The notes: generated from the letters alone by a model not told the origin. A stretch of DNA of 64,000 bases from Silvimonas iriomotensis (GCF_014645535.1 NZ_BMLX01000002.1:496001-560000), one strand, 5' to 3'; positions 47,727 to 59,700 are shown, counted from the stretch's first letter. Numbers and translations: made by a program.

Positions 47727-50700
47727 GATGCGTCCTTCTCTGCCGTTTCCGTGCGTTTCACACGGAACCACAAGGCGTACAACGCCGGCAGATAGAACAG
47801 GGTCAGCACCGTGGCGACGGTAATGCCGCCCATCAGCGCCGTGGCCATGGGGCCGAAGAAGTTGGACCGCAAGAGCGGAATCAGCGCCAGCACGGCGGCG
47901 GCAGCGGTCAGCGTAATCGGGCGGAATCGCCGCACCGTGGCGCCGATGATGGCGTCAAAGCGCGGGTGACCACTTTTGATGTCTTGCTCGATCTGGTCCA
48001 CCAGAATCACCGAGTTGCGCATGATGATGCCGAACATGGCAATGGTGCCCAGCATCGCCACAAAGCCAAATGGCATGTGGAACAGCAGCAGCGCAATCAC
48101 CACGCCGATCAGGCCCAGCGGCGCGGTCAGCACCACCATCAGCACGCGGCTGAAGCTTTGCAGTTGCACCATCAGCAGCACCAGCACGGCGATCACCAGA
48201 ATGGGCATCTGCACGTTGATGGAACCTTGCGCCTTGCCGTTTTCTTCTACCGCGCCACCGATCTCGATGCGATAACCAATCGGCAATTGCTGGCGCAGGC
48301 TGTCGAGTTTGGGATCAATGGCATTGGTGACATCAATGCCCTGCGCGCCGTGCTGTACGTCTGATTGCACGGTGATATTGGGCTGCCGGTCGCGCTCCCA
48401 CACCACGCCGTATTCCACGCCGTAGCTGAAATGCCCCAGCGCAGCCAGCGGTACGGCGGTGCCGTCTTGCGTCGGCATGGCCAGGCGTTCGATGCGGGAT
48501 GGATCAATGCGGTCGCGCTCTGGTGCGCGCAGATCCACCGCGATCAGCTTGTCGCGCTCGCGGAACTGCGTGACGGTGTAACCCGAGAGCGACATCTGCA
48601 GATAATTGGCAATGTCTTGCGACGACACATTGAGCGCGCGCGCCTTGGTCTGGTCGACTTCAAAATGCACCGAGCGCTCGCCGGGTTCGTCCCAGTCAAA
48701 CTGGACGTTGGTGGTGTCCGGATTGGCCCGCATGATCTGCGCGACTTTCTCTGCATACTGGCGCACGGTACCGATTTCCGGCCCGGTGACGCGGAACTGC
48801 ACCGGGTAACCAATCGGCGGGCCGTTTTCCAGCCGGCTGATCCGCGTCCGCACAGCGGCAAACTGGTTATGCAGGATGTCGGTCAGGTCATGCGCCAGCT
48901 TTTCGCGGTCTGCAATGGTTTTGGCCGTGATGACAAATTGCGAGAAATTGGGCGAATCAAGTTGTTGATCCAGTGGCAGATAAAAGCGCGGTGCACCGGC
49001 CCCGACAAAATCGACGTAATGGTCAATCTCCGGCCGCTTGGCAATGATGGACTCCAGCCGTTGCGCCTCACGCAGGGATGCGGCAAACGACGCCCCTTCC
49101 GGCAGGCGCAGATCAACCAGCAATTCGGTGCGGTCTGAACTGGGGAAGAACTGCTGCGGCACCTGGGTAAACGCGGCCATGGCGATGATGAACATCACCA
49201 GCGTGATCAACAGCACGATGATCCGCTGCTTTACGCACCAGCCAATCACATGGCGCAGCCGGCGGTAAAAGCGCGTGTCGTAGATATCATGATGCTCGGC
49301 GTTGGGGCCGTCTTCATGATGACCGAAAGCGCGGCGCGTGGGGTGTTCCGAGAGGATGCGGTAACCCAGCAGCGGAATGACAATCACCGCGGCCAGCCAC
49401 GACAGAATCAGCGCAATGGCGGAGACCTCAAAGATCGAGCGCGTGTATTCGCCGGTGGCCGATTCCGCCAGCGCAATCGGCAAGAAACCGGATACCGTCA
49501 CCAGCGTGCCGGTCAGCATCGGAAACGCCGTGCTGCTGTAGGCAAAGGCGGCGGCGCGCAGGCGGTCGTAACCTTGTTCCAGCTTCACCGCCATCATTTC
49601 GACCGCAATGATGGCGTCGTCCACCAGCAAACCCAGCGCCAGAATCAGTGTGCCCAGCGAGACCTTGTGCAGGCCGATGCCGAACAGATGCATGCCCAGC
49701 GCAGTGGCCGCCAGCACCAGCGGGATGGAGATCACCACCACCATGCCGGTGCGCAGGCCCAGGCTGATCAGGCTGACCACCAGCACAATGCCGATCGCCT
49801 CGGCCACCGCTTCGACAAAGTCATCAATCGAGTGCGATACCGCGTGCGGCATGCTGGAGACTTCCACCAGCTTGAGGCCGGCCGGCAATTGCGCCTGCAG
49901 GTGGCTCATTTCGCCATCCAGCGCCTTGCCCAGCGCGATCACGTCGCCGGTTGATTGCATGGTCACGCCAATGCCCAGCACGTTTTGCTGGTTAAAGCGC
50001 ATGTACTGCGATGGCGGGTCGGTATAGCCGCGCTTGATGGTGGCGATATCCCCCAGCCGGATGGTGCGGTTGTTCACGCGGATCAACGTATCGGCCAGGG
50101 TTTCGACATCCTTGTACTGCCCGCTGGGACGCACGAAGACGCGATCGTCGGCGGTGAAGAATGTCCCGGCGGCGGCCACGGCGTTCTGTGCGTTGACGGC
50201 GTCGGCAATCTGCTGCGGCGTCAGGCCCAGCTTGGCCATCTGCGTGTTGGAAATCTCGACGTAAATGCGCTGTTCCTGGTCGGCGATGAAATCGACCTTG
50301 GCCACGCCGGGCACGCGCAGCAACTCGGAGCGCAGGCGTTCGGCGTAGTCGTGCATCTGGGCAAAGCTGAAGCCATCGCCTTGCAGTGCGTAGATATTGG
50401 TGTAGACGTCGCCAAACTCGTCATTGAAAAACGGCCCCTGCACGCCAGGCGGCAAGGTGTAGCCGATATCGCCCACCTTTTTGCGCACCTGATACCAGGT
50501 ATCAGGCACGTCTTTGGCGGGGGCCGAGTCTTTGATGTTGAAGAAGACCATGGACACGCCCGGGCGCGAATAGCTGCTCATGAAATCCACATTGGGGGTT
50601 TCTTGCAGCTTGCGCACGATGCGGTCGGTGACTTCTTCTTGCATCTGGCGTGCGGTGGCGCCCGGCCAGTTGGTCTGGATGACCATGACCTTGAAGGTAA

Positions 50701-50941
50701 ACGGCGGGTCTTCTGACTGCGCCAGCTTGCCGTAGCTGAGCACGCCAAACAGCGTGATCAGCGCCAGCAAAAAAATCACCAGCGGCTGGTGATGAAGTGT
50801 CCAGGCAGACAGATTGAAACGGTGGCTGGCTTCGGCCGGCGTGATGGGCGGCTCATCCTGAAGATTGGCGTGCTCATCATGCGGGGGCTCTACAGGCGCG
50901 GGCGGTTGCGGCGCATGCGGGTCCGGTTGCTGCTCACTCAT
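47723..50941 (-). CDS. RND efflux pump, inner-membrane permease
   Basis: This 1072-residue RND transporter has 12 helices and two large periplasmic loops. The proton-relay Asp pair is in TM4 (LALGLLVDDAIIAVEMM). GTLVTVSGFLPIALAESATGEYTRSIF follows, and in the second half AMFGIIMRNSVILVDQIEQD is the TM10 repeat. It has a Pro-rich cytoplasmic N-terminal extension of about 40 residues (PHAPQPPAPVEPP), which is unusual and a likely EF-P-dependent stretch. It resembles the TriC/HAE-type subgroup rather than AcrB. Substrates are unknown; multidrug export is likely. Confidence 0.93.
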   Translation of the reverse strand: MSEQQPDPHAPQPPAPVEPPHDEHANLQDEPPITPAEASHRFNLSAWTLHHQPLVIFLLALITLFGVLSYGKLAQSEDPPFTFKVMVIQTNWPGATARQMQEEVTDRIVRKLQETPNVDFMSSYSRPGVSMVFFNIKDSAPAKDVPDTWYQVRKKVGDIGYTLPPGVQGPFFNDEFGDVYTNIYALQGDGFSFAQMHDYAERLRSELLRVPGVAKVDFIADQEQRIYVEISNTQMAKLGLTPQQIADAVNAQNAVAAAGTFFTADDRVFVRPSGQYKDVETLADTLIRVNNRTIRLGDIATIKRGYTDPPSQYMRFNQQNVLGIGVTMQSTGDVIALGKALDGEMSHLQAQLPAGLKLVEVSSMPHAVSHSIDDFVEAVAEAIGIVLVVSLISLGLRTGMVVVISIPLVLAATALGMHLFGIGLHKVSLGTLILALGLLVDDAIIAVEMMAVKLEQGYDRLRAAAFAYSSTAFPMLTGTLVTVSGFLPIALAESATGEYTRSIFEVSAIALILSWLAAVIVIPLLGYRILSEHPTRRAFGHHEDGPNAEHHDIYDTRFYRRLRHVIGWCVKQRIIVLLITLVMFIIAMAAFTQVPQQFFPSSDRTELLVDLRLPEGASFAASLREAQRLESIIAKRPEIDHYVDFVGAGAPRFYLPLDQQLDSPNFSQFVITAKTIADREKLAHDLTDILHNQFAAVRTRISRLENGPPIGYPVQFRVTGPEIGTVRQYAEKVAQIMRANPDTTNVQFDWDEPGERSVHFEVDQTKARALNVSSQDIANYLQMSLSGYTVTQFRERDKLIAVDLRAPERDRIDPSRIERLAMPTQDGTAVPLAALGHFSYGVEYGVVWERDRQPNITVQSDVQHGAQGIDVTNAIDPKLDSLRQQLPIGYRIEIGGAVEENGKAQGSINVQMPILVIAVLVLLMVQLQSFSRVLMVVLTAPLGLIGVVIALLLFHMPFGFVAMLGTIAMFGIIMRNSVILVDQIEQDIKSGHPRFDAIIGATVRRFRPITLTAAAAVLALIPLLRSNFFGPMATALMGGITVATVLTLFYLPALYALWFRVKRTETAEKDAS

Positions 50942-52143
50942 TGCGCAGCCTCCGCCGTCACCGCCCGGGCGGGCTGGCTGGCCTGGCTGTTGTCGCCCTC
51001 GCCCTCAAACAAGGGCTTGACCGGTTTGACTTTCTCGCCGGCAAACACGGTGTGTACACCGGCCAGCACAATCTGTTCACCGTCGCGCAGGCCGGCCGAT
51101 ACGGTGGCAGTGCGCTCGCCGTAATCGGCCACGCTGACCGGGCGCAATTCCAACGTATTGCCAGGTTTGACCACCCATACGGCCGGATCTTTGCCCTGGT
51201 GGAAAATCGCCGTGGCCGGCACGCGGAAAGTGGCATCCGGAATATGTGCCACCGCAGAACTCTTGCTGCCCGCCGGTTGCAGCATGGCATCACCGGTCAT
51301 GCCCAGACGCACTTCCGGGCCGGGGTGCAGCAAGGTCAGTTTCACGCGGTAAGTGCGGCTTTGCGGGTCCGCCGCGGGCGAGATCTCGCGCACTTTGGCG
51401 TCGTAGTGTTTGTCCGGCAAGGCGGCAAAGGTAACCGAGGCCGCCTGGCCGACGGCCATCTTGCCCAGATCACGTTCGGCAGCATCCAGATTGATATCGG
51501 TATCACCATTCCAGGCCAGGCCGTACACCGCCTGACCGGCTTTGACCACCTCGCCCGTCTGGGCGTTTTCGCTAGTGATCACGCCATCGTGATCCGCCGC
51601 CAGCGACGTGTATTGCAGATTGTTTTGCGCCAGCTTCAATTGCGCGGCGGCTTGATCACGCGCGGCTTGCGCGGCAGTGAAGTTGTCCTGGGTTTGTTCC
51701 AGCTGGTTGGTGGCGATCAGGTTGCGTCTGGCCTGGGCGTGGTCGCGGTCCAGTTGCTGTTTGGCAAACACCAGCTTGTGTTCTGCGCCTTCCAGTTGCG
51801 CCTGCGCGCTGGCCACTTGTTTCTGGGCATCGGTCGGGTCTTGCCGCGCCACAATCTGGCCCTGCTTTACCGCATCGCCCAGCCGCACGGCGCGGCTGAC
51901 GATCTGGCCATCAATCCGGAACGACATCACGTTGCTGTAACGGGCCGCGACCTCAACCGGGTAATGCAGCGCACTGTCGCTATCAGGCGCGGTCTGCGCA
52001 TGAACCGCACCAGCCACCACCACCGCCAGGGGCGCCGGCGGCGGTTCGGCCTCTTTGCAGGCGCTCAACGCACCCGCCACAAGCAAAGCCAGCGCCAGCG
52101 TGGATGCGCGCAAGGGGACGGCGTGGGACAACGGGTCTTTCAT
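50938..52143 (-). CDS. RND efflux periplasmic adaptor lipoprotein
   Basis: This 401-residue membrane-fusion protein has a lipobox (GALSAC) near residue 29, a biotinyl-lipoyl-like half (RIDGQIVSRAVRLGDAVKQGQIVARQDP), a long hairpin of helices (about 95-170), a second lipoyl half (TSLAADHDGVITSENAQTGEVVKAGQAVY) and a beta-barrel. The start at 52143 (MKDPLSHAV) is taken; GTG codons at 52149 and 52155 are alternatives close to AGGAG. It overlaps the pump gene by 4 bases and links pump to channel. Confidence 0.92.
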   Translation of the reverse strand: MKDPLSHAVPLRASTLALALLVAGALSACKEAEPPPAPLAVVVAGAVHAQTAPDSDSALHYPVEVAARYSNVMSFRIDGQIVSRAVRLGDAVKQGQIVARQDPTDAQKQVASAQAQLEGAEHKLVFAKQQLDRDHAQARRNLIATNQLEQTQDNFTAAQAARDQAAAQLKLAQNNLQYTSLAADHDGVITSENAQTGEVVKAGQAVYGLAWNGDTDINLDAAERDLGKMAVGQAASVTFAALPDKHYDAKVREISPAADPQSRTYRVKLTLLHPGPEVRLGMTGDAMLQPAGSKSSAVAHIPDATFRVPATAIFHQGKDPAVWVVKPGNTLELRPVSVADYGERTATVSAGLRDGEQIVLAGVHTVFAGEKVKPVKPLFEGEGDNSQASQPARAVTAEAAQ

Positions 52144-52212
52144 GGTCACTGCCACTCCTGAAGTCGGATATCTACATCAGCTACTCATTTGTCATTGCAT
52201 CCTAATACACAG

Positions 52213-52230
52213 TTGTATCTGAATACAACA
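52213..52230. promoter_or_regulatory. operator palindrome between the efflux operon and tetR
   Basis: GTTGTAT-CTGA-ATACAAC is a perfect 7-bp-arm inverted repeat, centred in the 209-bp divergent region. It is the likely binding site of the adjacent TetR-family regulator. Confidence 0.65.
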
Positions 52231-52352
52231 ATGAATTCTTGAATTTCTCATGACGGCTGCAATACTCGGATTACCCGGTGCCATTGCAGGCCTTTGCCAC
52301 AGCGGCCTGCCCCGCCTGTCAGCGTATTCTGAGCGTGTGATAACATCGACCC

Positions 52353-53003
52353 ATGACCCGTAAACGCCTCACCCGAGAAGAAAGCCGCGACCAGACACGC
52401 CAGCGTCTGCTGCAGTCCGCGCAAAAACTCATTGCCGGCAAAGGGCTTGCCGCCGCCAGCGTTGAGGACATTACGGAAGCCGCCGGTTATACGCGCGGCG
52501 CGTTTTATTCAAATTTCGATAGCAAGAACGATTTGTTTATCGAACTTCTTCGGGCCGATCACCAGAAAGCCGTCGACGAAATGTCGGCCCTGATGAGCCA
52601 GCCCTTGCCGCCGGAAGAACTGCGCCACCGCATCCGCGAGATGTACACCGGCCTGTACCGCGACAACGAATGCTTCATGAACTGGACCGAAGCCCGCATG
52701 CTGGCCACGCGCGACGCCAGCTTCCAGACCAAACTGTCGGCGCTGCTGGTCGAAAAACGCGGCCAGGTCAGCGCCATCATTGCGCACTTCTATCAACTGG
52801 CCGGCGCCACCCCGCCGACCTCGCCCGAAGTCATGGCCATGGGCTTCATGAGCCTGGTGGAAGGCGTGAAACTGTTCATGCTCTCCAGCCCCAAAGACAT
52901 GAGCATGGATGACGCCGAAACCATCCTGAGCCTGTTTGTGGATTCGATCATGGAACTGGCCATCATCAAGAGCCAGCCCGCAGCGGCCCACCCGGCCGGC
53001 TGA
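52353..53003 (+). CDS. TetR-family transcriptional regulator
   Basis: This 216-residue repressor has an N-terminal helix-turn-helix (about 15-60): TRQRLLQSAQKLIAGKGLAAASVEDITEAAGYTRGAFYSNFDSKNDLFIELL. The helical ligand domain follows. It is divergent from the RND operon and most likely represses it through the palindrome at 52213-52230, with the pump's substrate as inducer. The first residues are strongly basic (MTRKRLTREESR). It is followed by a separate small periplasmic protein gene. Confidence 0.92.
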   Translation: MTRKRLTREESRDQTRQRLLQSAQKLIAGKGLAAASVEDITEAAGYTRGAFYSNFDSKNDLFIELLRADHQKAVDEMSALMSQPLPPEELRHRIREMYTGLYRDNECFMNWTEARMLATRDASFQTKLSALLVEKRGQVSAIIAHFYQLAGATPPTSPEVMAMGFMSLVEGVKLFMLSSPKDMSMDDAETILSLFVDSIMELAIIKSQPAAAHPAG

Positions 53004-53204
53004 TCGCCCCGAACCATGCCAAAGCAGTTCAACGATGCCATCCAAACCCTTGACGCACAAAGGGAACTCCTTTTCTTGTAGCCGCTTGTAGACACTTCAA
53101 CAAGCGGCCAGCGCCTTCCCGGGCCGATCACGCCGTTCATCTGCAGTGATTTGCCTCAAAGCCACAAGCGCCAACCACCTTTGTCCTGCCTGCCAAAGAG
53201 ACCG

Positions 53205-53657
53205 ATGAAGAACATGCTGACCCGCCTCACCCTGACCCTGACACTGGCCATGCTGGCCGCAACGGCGGTCGCCGCAGATGCGCCGGCACTGGCGCAGATC
53301 GAACGCGCCAAGGCCGGGCTGCAAAAAGCCACCGCGCTGCTGGGCGGCGCACCGACAGGCGCCGCGGATGAGCGCATCCGCCAGTCGTGCAACGTGTATT
53401 ACGTCGCCGCGCAAGCCATCAAAGCCATCCCCAACGCCAAAGACCCGGTGTTCTCTGCCCTGCTGGACGCCGACCTGGCCGCCCACGACGCCGCCGGCGC
53501 CGCTGAAGGCAAAGCCTACCGCCTGCATCTGGGCGCATCACTGGATGAACAGGACAAAGCCAGCGCAGCACTGAACGACGCGCTGGAACACACGCGCTAC
53601 AACATTGGCGTGAGCAGCGCGGATTGTGAAAAGCTGGGGATACATCTGACGGACTGA
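53205..53657 (+). CDS. small secreted protein of unknown function
   Basis: This 150-residue protein (MKNMLTRLTLTLTLAMLAATAVAADAPAL) has a clear Sec signal peptide (residues 1-23, AVA-A cut). The mature part is helical and Ala-rich, with two Cys (RQSCNVYYV and SADCEKLG) that could pair. The ATG at 53205 is used, with AAAGAG nearby; the frame stays open back to 53151. I do not recognise a family. A strong bidirectional terminator follows. Confidence 0.7.
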   Translation: MKNMLTRLTLTLTLAMLAATAVAADAPALAQIERAKAGLQKATALLGGAPTGAADERIRQSCNVYYVAAQAIKAIPNAKDPVFSALLDADLAAHDAAGAAEGKAYRLHLGASLDEQDKASAALNDALEHTRYNIGVSSADCEKLGIHLTD

Positions 53658-53690
53658 GCCGCCCGCCAGAAATAGAAAAAAGAAAAAAGA

Positions 53691-53716
53691 AAAACCCCGC
53701 TTGCGCGGGGTTTTTT
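53691..53716. terminator. bidirectional terminator
   Basis: CCCCGC (53695-53700) and GCGGGG (53705-53710) close a TTGC loop, with A run before and T run after. It serves both the small secreted protein gene and the convergent giant gene. Confidence 0.92.
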
Positions 53717-53740
53717 GTTGCGGTTAACAGACCGGCTCTG

Positions 53741-56700
53741 TTACCAGTAGATGCCAAATGCGGCGTGTTCTGGCGTGGGCGACATGATGGTGGAGCTCTG
53801 GTTGGACACGTCGTCATAGGCAAAGCCGTAAGCCAGGCCGCCGACGCTGTGGTTGTGCCAGAACTGCGCGTAGTAGTTGGCCGGTGCAGTCAGATACCAC
53901 GCAGACGGCGTCGACCACTTGGTCACGTCTTCCATGATGTGGCGGTTGAAGGCGGCGCAAATCTGCGCCTCCAGCGCCAGTTCAGTGCTGTTGCCGGTCG
54001 CCAGCGTGCCCTTGCCTTCCAGGATGTCCTGGGTGGTGGGTTTGCTGACGTTGTAGGTGCCGCCCACATAGGCGCCGTTGTTCAGATTGACCTCAGTAAA
54101 CACCATGGTGTTGCCTTGCACCTGACCGGCAAAGCGACGGCTGCCGCCCCACATGTCGATGGTCAGGGTGCTGGTGGTGTACTGGTTCCAGATCTGCGTG
54201 ACGTACGCATCAAAGTAGTTGGCGTTGGGCTGGCCCACATCAAACGTGCTCTTGCCCGGTGCCAGGATGCGCGGCAAGGCAGGCTGCGTAAGGTGGAAGG
54301 CGGCCGGGGTTTCATTCACAAACTCGTTGTAAATGGATGCCACCGGTTCACCCGTACCCGTTTGCATGTGGAAACTGCCATTGGCGCCCCACACATCCAC
54401 CATCAACGGAATACCGAACTCATCGACTTGTGTGGTGTTGATCCACAGGCCGGTGTCGTTGTAGGTGAACTCATACCAGTCGTAATACACGCTGATGTTG
54501 GGGTCGGTCGGGTTCAGCGGGTTGGGCCCGGCAAAACCGACGTTGCCGTTCACGTCAGACAGGATGGTGATGTACATCGGCCCGCCCAGCGACACGAACA
54601 CCCGACCCGAATCCATCTTGGGCAACTTCAAGAGTTTGGCTTGCGCCAGCGTAAAGAAGTAGTTCGAGTAGTTCTGGCCGTTTTTGGTCAGGTGGTTGGC
54701 GGCGTTGTTGTCTGCCACTTTGGCGTCGGTGATCGTGCCATCCGGGCTGACCCAGGCAAACTGGCCGGTGGCCGGATCACGCCCGATAACAGCGACGTAG
54801 ATCTGGTTATCGGCCCAGGCGCCACGGGTGTTGTTTTGCAGATCGATCCCCACAAAACCCGGATACACGGTGTACGACGGTGTTGCGGCGCTGCTGTTGT
54901 TGCTGGCCACGGCCGCTGTATTGGCCGCGCCTGCCGCGCTGTTCACGGTCAGTACTGCATTGGCCGATGTCGCAGAGCCGCTGCCGTTGGTCACCACCAC
55001 ATCAAACGTCGCGCCATTGTCTGCCGCCACGGTGGCCGGGGTGGTGTAGCTGGCACTGGTCGCGCCGGCGATCACCGCACCGTTCTTGTACCACTTGTAG
55101 GTCAGCGGCGCGGTACCGGTGGCAACCACAGAGAACTGCGCAGTGGCGCCCACGGTCACGGCCTGGCTGGCCGGCTGGGTGGTAATGGCCGGCGTGTTAC
55201 CGCCAGCGGCCTGGGTGGCATACACCTGGAACTCATACAGCGAGTACCCGTATTGCGTGGCGCGTTGCGTGCCATACATGCGGATGTAACGACCGCTCAC
55301 GGTAGCGAACGAGATGTCTTCCGTGCCGCCCTGCCCGTTGCTCTGGGTATAGGCGGTGGTCCAGTTCTGGGCGTCGTTGGACACCTGTATCTGGTGGACT
55401 TTGGCAAAGGCAGCTTCCCAGTACAGGATCACGCGGCCAATGCTCTGGGTGGAGCCCAGATCGATCTGTACCCACTGCGGATCAGCCGCAGCCGAAGACC
55501 AGCGGGTGGTCAGATCGCCATCCGTCACGTACGCGGCTTGAGAGAACGCCGGGTTTTCATTACTGCTGATGGTGGCCGTCTTGCCCAGCGCCAGGTTGGT
55601 GCCCGGATTACCCCCCGTGCCGCCCGTTCCGCCACCGCCACCGCCACCGCCACCGCCACCGGTGCCCGACGAACCCACGGTCAGCGTGGCCGCACTGCTG
55701 GTCAGGCTGTTGCCGTTGGTGTCAGAGATGACCACTGTAAACACGGCGCCACTGTCTGCGGTGGTCGTGGCTGGCGTGGTGTAGCTGGCTGCGGTTGCAC
55801 CGGCAATGTTGCTGCCGTTCTTTTGCCACTGATAGCTCAGGCTGCTGCCGGTGGCCGCCACGCTGAAGGTGGCCGTCTGACCAGCGCTGACGCTCTGGTT
55901 AGCCGGTTGCGTGGTAATGGTCGGCGCGGCGGTCGAGTAGATCTCGAATTCCCACAGCGAGTAACCATAGCCGGTAGCACGCGCAGTGCCGTACATGCGC
56001 ACATAGCGCGCGGTGGCTGCGGTGAAGCGGAAGTCCTCTACCCCGCCGACACCGGCCGACTGGGTATAAACCGTAGTCCAGTTGGTGTTGTCGTTGGAGA
56101 CCTGGATCTGGTAGGCCGTCGCGTAGGCGGTTTCCCAGCGCAGGATCACGTGGTCAAAGGTTTTGGCCGAGCCCAGATCAACCGCAATCCAGCCCGGATC
56201 AACAAAGGCCGAGGACCAGCGGGTGGTGGTGCTGCCATCAAACGCGGCCGAAGCCGGTTCTACGGTCTGGTTCTCGTAACCGCTGGCCGTGGCTGGTTTG
56301 TTGAGGGCCAGGTTGATGGTGGTGCCGCCGCCGCCCGAGCCGCCATTGACGGTCAGGGTTGCGTTGGCGCTGGTCACGCTGCCGCCTTGCGAGCTGGTAA
56401 TCACCACCGAATACACCGCGCCGTTATCGGCCGAGGTGGTTGCCGGTGTGGTGTAAGAGCCGGTGGTTGTCGTGGCGACCGCAGAACCGTTCTTCATCCA
56501 CTGATAGCTCAGCGTACCGCTGCCGTTGGCCACGACGGTAAACGTCGCGGTCTGGCCGGCTGTGACACTCTGGTTGGCCGGTTGGGTGGTAATGGTCGGT
56601 GCCGGTGCAGACGTCCCGGAAGTGCACAGGGCCCAGCCCGGGAAGTTGTTGGCTACGGCCACGCTGGCGTTACCTGCCGACGATACCCAGTATGAATACG

Positions 56701-59700
56701 TGCTGTCCTGGTTGGTCGACGTCCAGGTATTCCACGGCGACGGGAACGCGCAAGAAGCCGCGCTTGCACCGCTGATGGCCAGTGCTTCGTCCTTGGTCGG
56801 CAGACGCATGTTCTGGCTGGCGCAGTAACCGGCCGCCACGGACTGGGTGAATTGCGCCCCTTGCGTGGTGTAGGTGTACTGGGCACGGCGCCAGGTCAGG
56901 CCGGTCAGGTTGTCATGCACATTGGCGGTATCAACGACGGTGTAGCGCTCGTTGGCATCGCCGCAATTGGCCACGTTGTAGACTTCAAACTCATACAGCG
57001 AATACCCGTACTGCGTGCCACGCTGCGTGCCGTACATACGCACATAACGGGCGCGGGCGGTCGGGAAGCTGAAGTCTTCGTTGCCGCCGGTGCCGGCAGT
57101 CTGGGTATAGACCGTCGTCCAGTTGGCGTTGTCGTTGGAAACCTGAATCTGGTAGGCCACGGCATAAGCGGCTTCCCAGCGCAGGATGATGCGGTTGAAC
57201 GCCGTCACGGCACCGAAGTCGATCGAAATCCACGACGGATCAACAAAGGCCGAGCCCCACTTGGTGGTCGTGCTGCCATCCACCACGTTGGAAGCCGGGT
57301 TGCCTTGCTGGTTCTCATAACTGCTGGCGGCTGTCACCTTGCCCAGCGCCAGGTTCACCCCGGGTGGTGCCATGGTCAGCGTGGCGACATTGCTGGTCAC
57401 CGAGCCGGCGACGTTGGTCACCGTCACCGTGTAGTTCCCGGCGTCGGTGTTCTGCACGGTCGGGATGGTGAAGGTCGCCGAATCAGTACCGACGTTGGTG
57501 CCGTTCTTTTGCCACTGATAATGGAACGGCGACGAACCGGACACCGCCACGGTAAACGTGACCGGCTGGCCCGGAATACCGGTGATGTTGTTCGGCTGCG
57601 TGGTAATGGCCGGTACGCGGGCGGCATTCACGGTCAGGCTCACGGCAGCGGAAGTCACCGTGTTGACCGGGTTGGTCACCTTGACCGAATACTGCTCGCC
57701 GTTATTGGCCGTGGTCAGCACCGGCGTGGTGTAGCTGGTGTTGGTCGCGCCGTTGATGGCCGTGCCGTTCTTGAGCCACTGGTATTGCAGCGTCGGTGAA
57801 CCCGTGGCCGCGACGGTAAAGGTAGCGGTCTGGCCGGCATCAACATTCTGCGCGGTCGGGGCGGTCTGGATCACCGGGGCGGCGGCGGCCACCACCGTCA
57901 CCGTGGCCGCGCTGGACGTCACGTTGCCAAGGCTGTTGGTCACTGTCACGGTGTAGCTGGCGCCGTTGTCACCCGAGCCCGTGGCCGGGGTGGTGTAGCT
58001 GGCCCCGTTCGCGCCGGAGATCGCCGCGCCATTCTTGTACCACTGGAACGTCAGCGGCGCTGCGCCCGAAGCCGTTACCGAGAACTGCGCCGGCTGGCCA
58101 GAGGTGACCGACGTCGACACCGGTTGCGCAATGATGGACGGTGCGCTGGCCGGCGGCGTCGGGTGCGAGACGGCCTGGATGGTGTAGCTGACCGTGCCGC
58201 TTTGCAGACCCGGCGCCGTGGCCGTAACCGTGACCGAGCCCGCGGTAAATTGCGAACGCAGCGCGATCTTGGTCATGCCGCCTTCCACCTGCAGTTGCGG
58301 ATCACCTGGCGAGTGGTAGGTCAATGGCTGGCCGGCAGTCACATATTGCTCGGAACCACCCATGTAGGTGGCCGGGCCACTCACCGTAAAGTTGACGTTG
58401 TCGGCGGCGGTCGGCACCAGATTGCCTTGGGCATCAACCACTTTGGCGACTACAAATGCCGCGTCAGAACCGTTGGCGGTGACCGCAAAGGTCGTGCCAT
58501 CGGGCTTGGTCAGCGCCGGCACCATGGACAGCACGATGCGGTTTTCAGCACCGGCGGTCGTCAGGGTGTCCGTGGCTTGCACGGCACCAAACTGGTCCAG
58601 ACACTGCGCAGTGGCCGTACCGGCTACCCAGTTGACGTTCCAGTGCACCTGGAACGGCATCTTGGTAGTGCTTTGGGTCAGGTTGGCGCTGGAATCAGAG
58701 TTCCACGGGTTCGGGGTCTGATCCGAGCCTTGCGCTGTGCCATTGATCAGCAAACGCACCGACGGACAGTTACTGAAGGCGTTCACCTGGATATTGCCGG
58801 AGCGATTCCAGTGGTGCGCCAGTTTGACCACGGGCTTGATGGAATACGGCGTCCATGCGGCCTGATACACGTAGTACAACAGCTTGGGGAAGCGGTTCAT
58901 ATCCACCATGGAAGCGCCCAGCGAGCGTACGCCCGGGCCGGTGGTGCCTTCCACATAGGTGCTGCTCTCCCCCGGAGAATCAGCGAAATACCACTGCGCC
59001 ATACCAAAGGCATTGATGGCCACGCCCTTGCGCCAGTTATCCAGGAACGGCGCGGCAAAGGCCAGTTCGTAGTCCCACGCCTGGCGGGCCGTACCGGCAC
59101 CCCAGTATTCCGCGCCCCAGGCCGGGCTGCCCGGATAGGTTTGCTTGGTCAGGACTTCGCAGCCTTCCATGGTGCAACCCAGAATGTCGCCATTGGCCGG
59201 GTTGGGCGTGCGGTCAGACTGCGCGCGGGTATTGATCGGGTCCCACACTTTGGAGAGCGCTTTCAGGCTTTGCGCAAAGGTGGTGTCGGTGGCGCCGTTG
59301 TCGGCTTCCCACGCCAGAATGGACGGATGGCTGCGGTCGCGAATGATCATGTCGCGGTGCAGTTCGGTCTTGAGCGTCTGCTTGTCGCACGGCGGTGTGG
59401 TGCAGGCGTCGGCAAAGCCGTTTTCGCCATCACCAGAAGGCTGGATGATGAAAATGCCCAGCGCGTCAGCTGCATCGACAAACTCGGGGCTGGAGGTCGA
59501 ATGCCCCGGGCGCCACAAGTTGCCGCCGGCATCGGCCATCAGCTTCAGATCACGCCACTGCTGCTCTTCCGGCACGGATGTACCCAGCGCCGGATAGTCA
59601 TAGCGGCTGGAGCCACCCCACAGGAACATGCGGTGACCGTTGATACTGGGCAGATCCTTGTCCCAGGTAATCGTCCGGATACCCAGCGGGCTTTGTACCG

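Noticed and set aside
53765-56695. A 976-codon plus-strand open frame, and another at 58124-60199
   Set aside because: Both are antisense to the giant gene and arise from its GC-rich codon pattern; Gly/Arg/His-rich composition, no domain or ribosome binding site.
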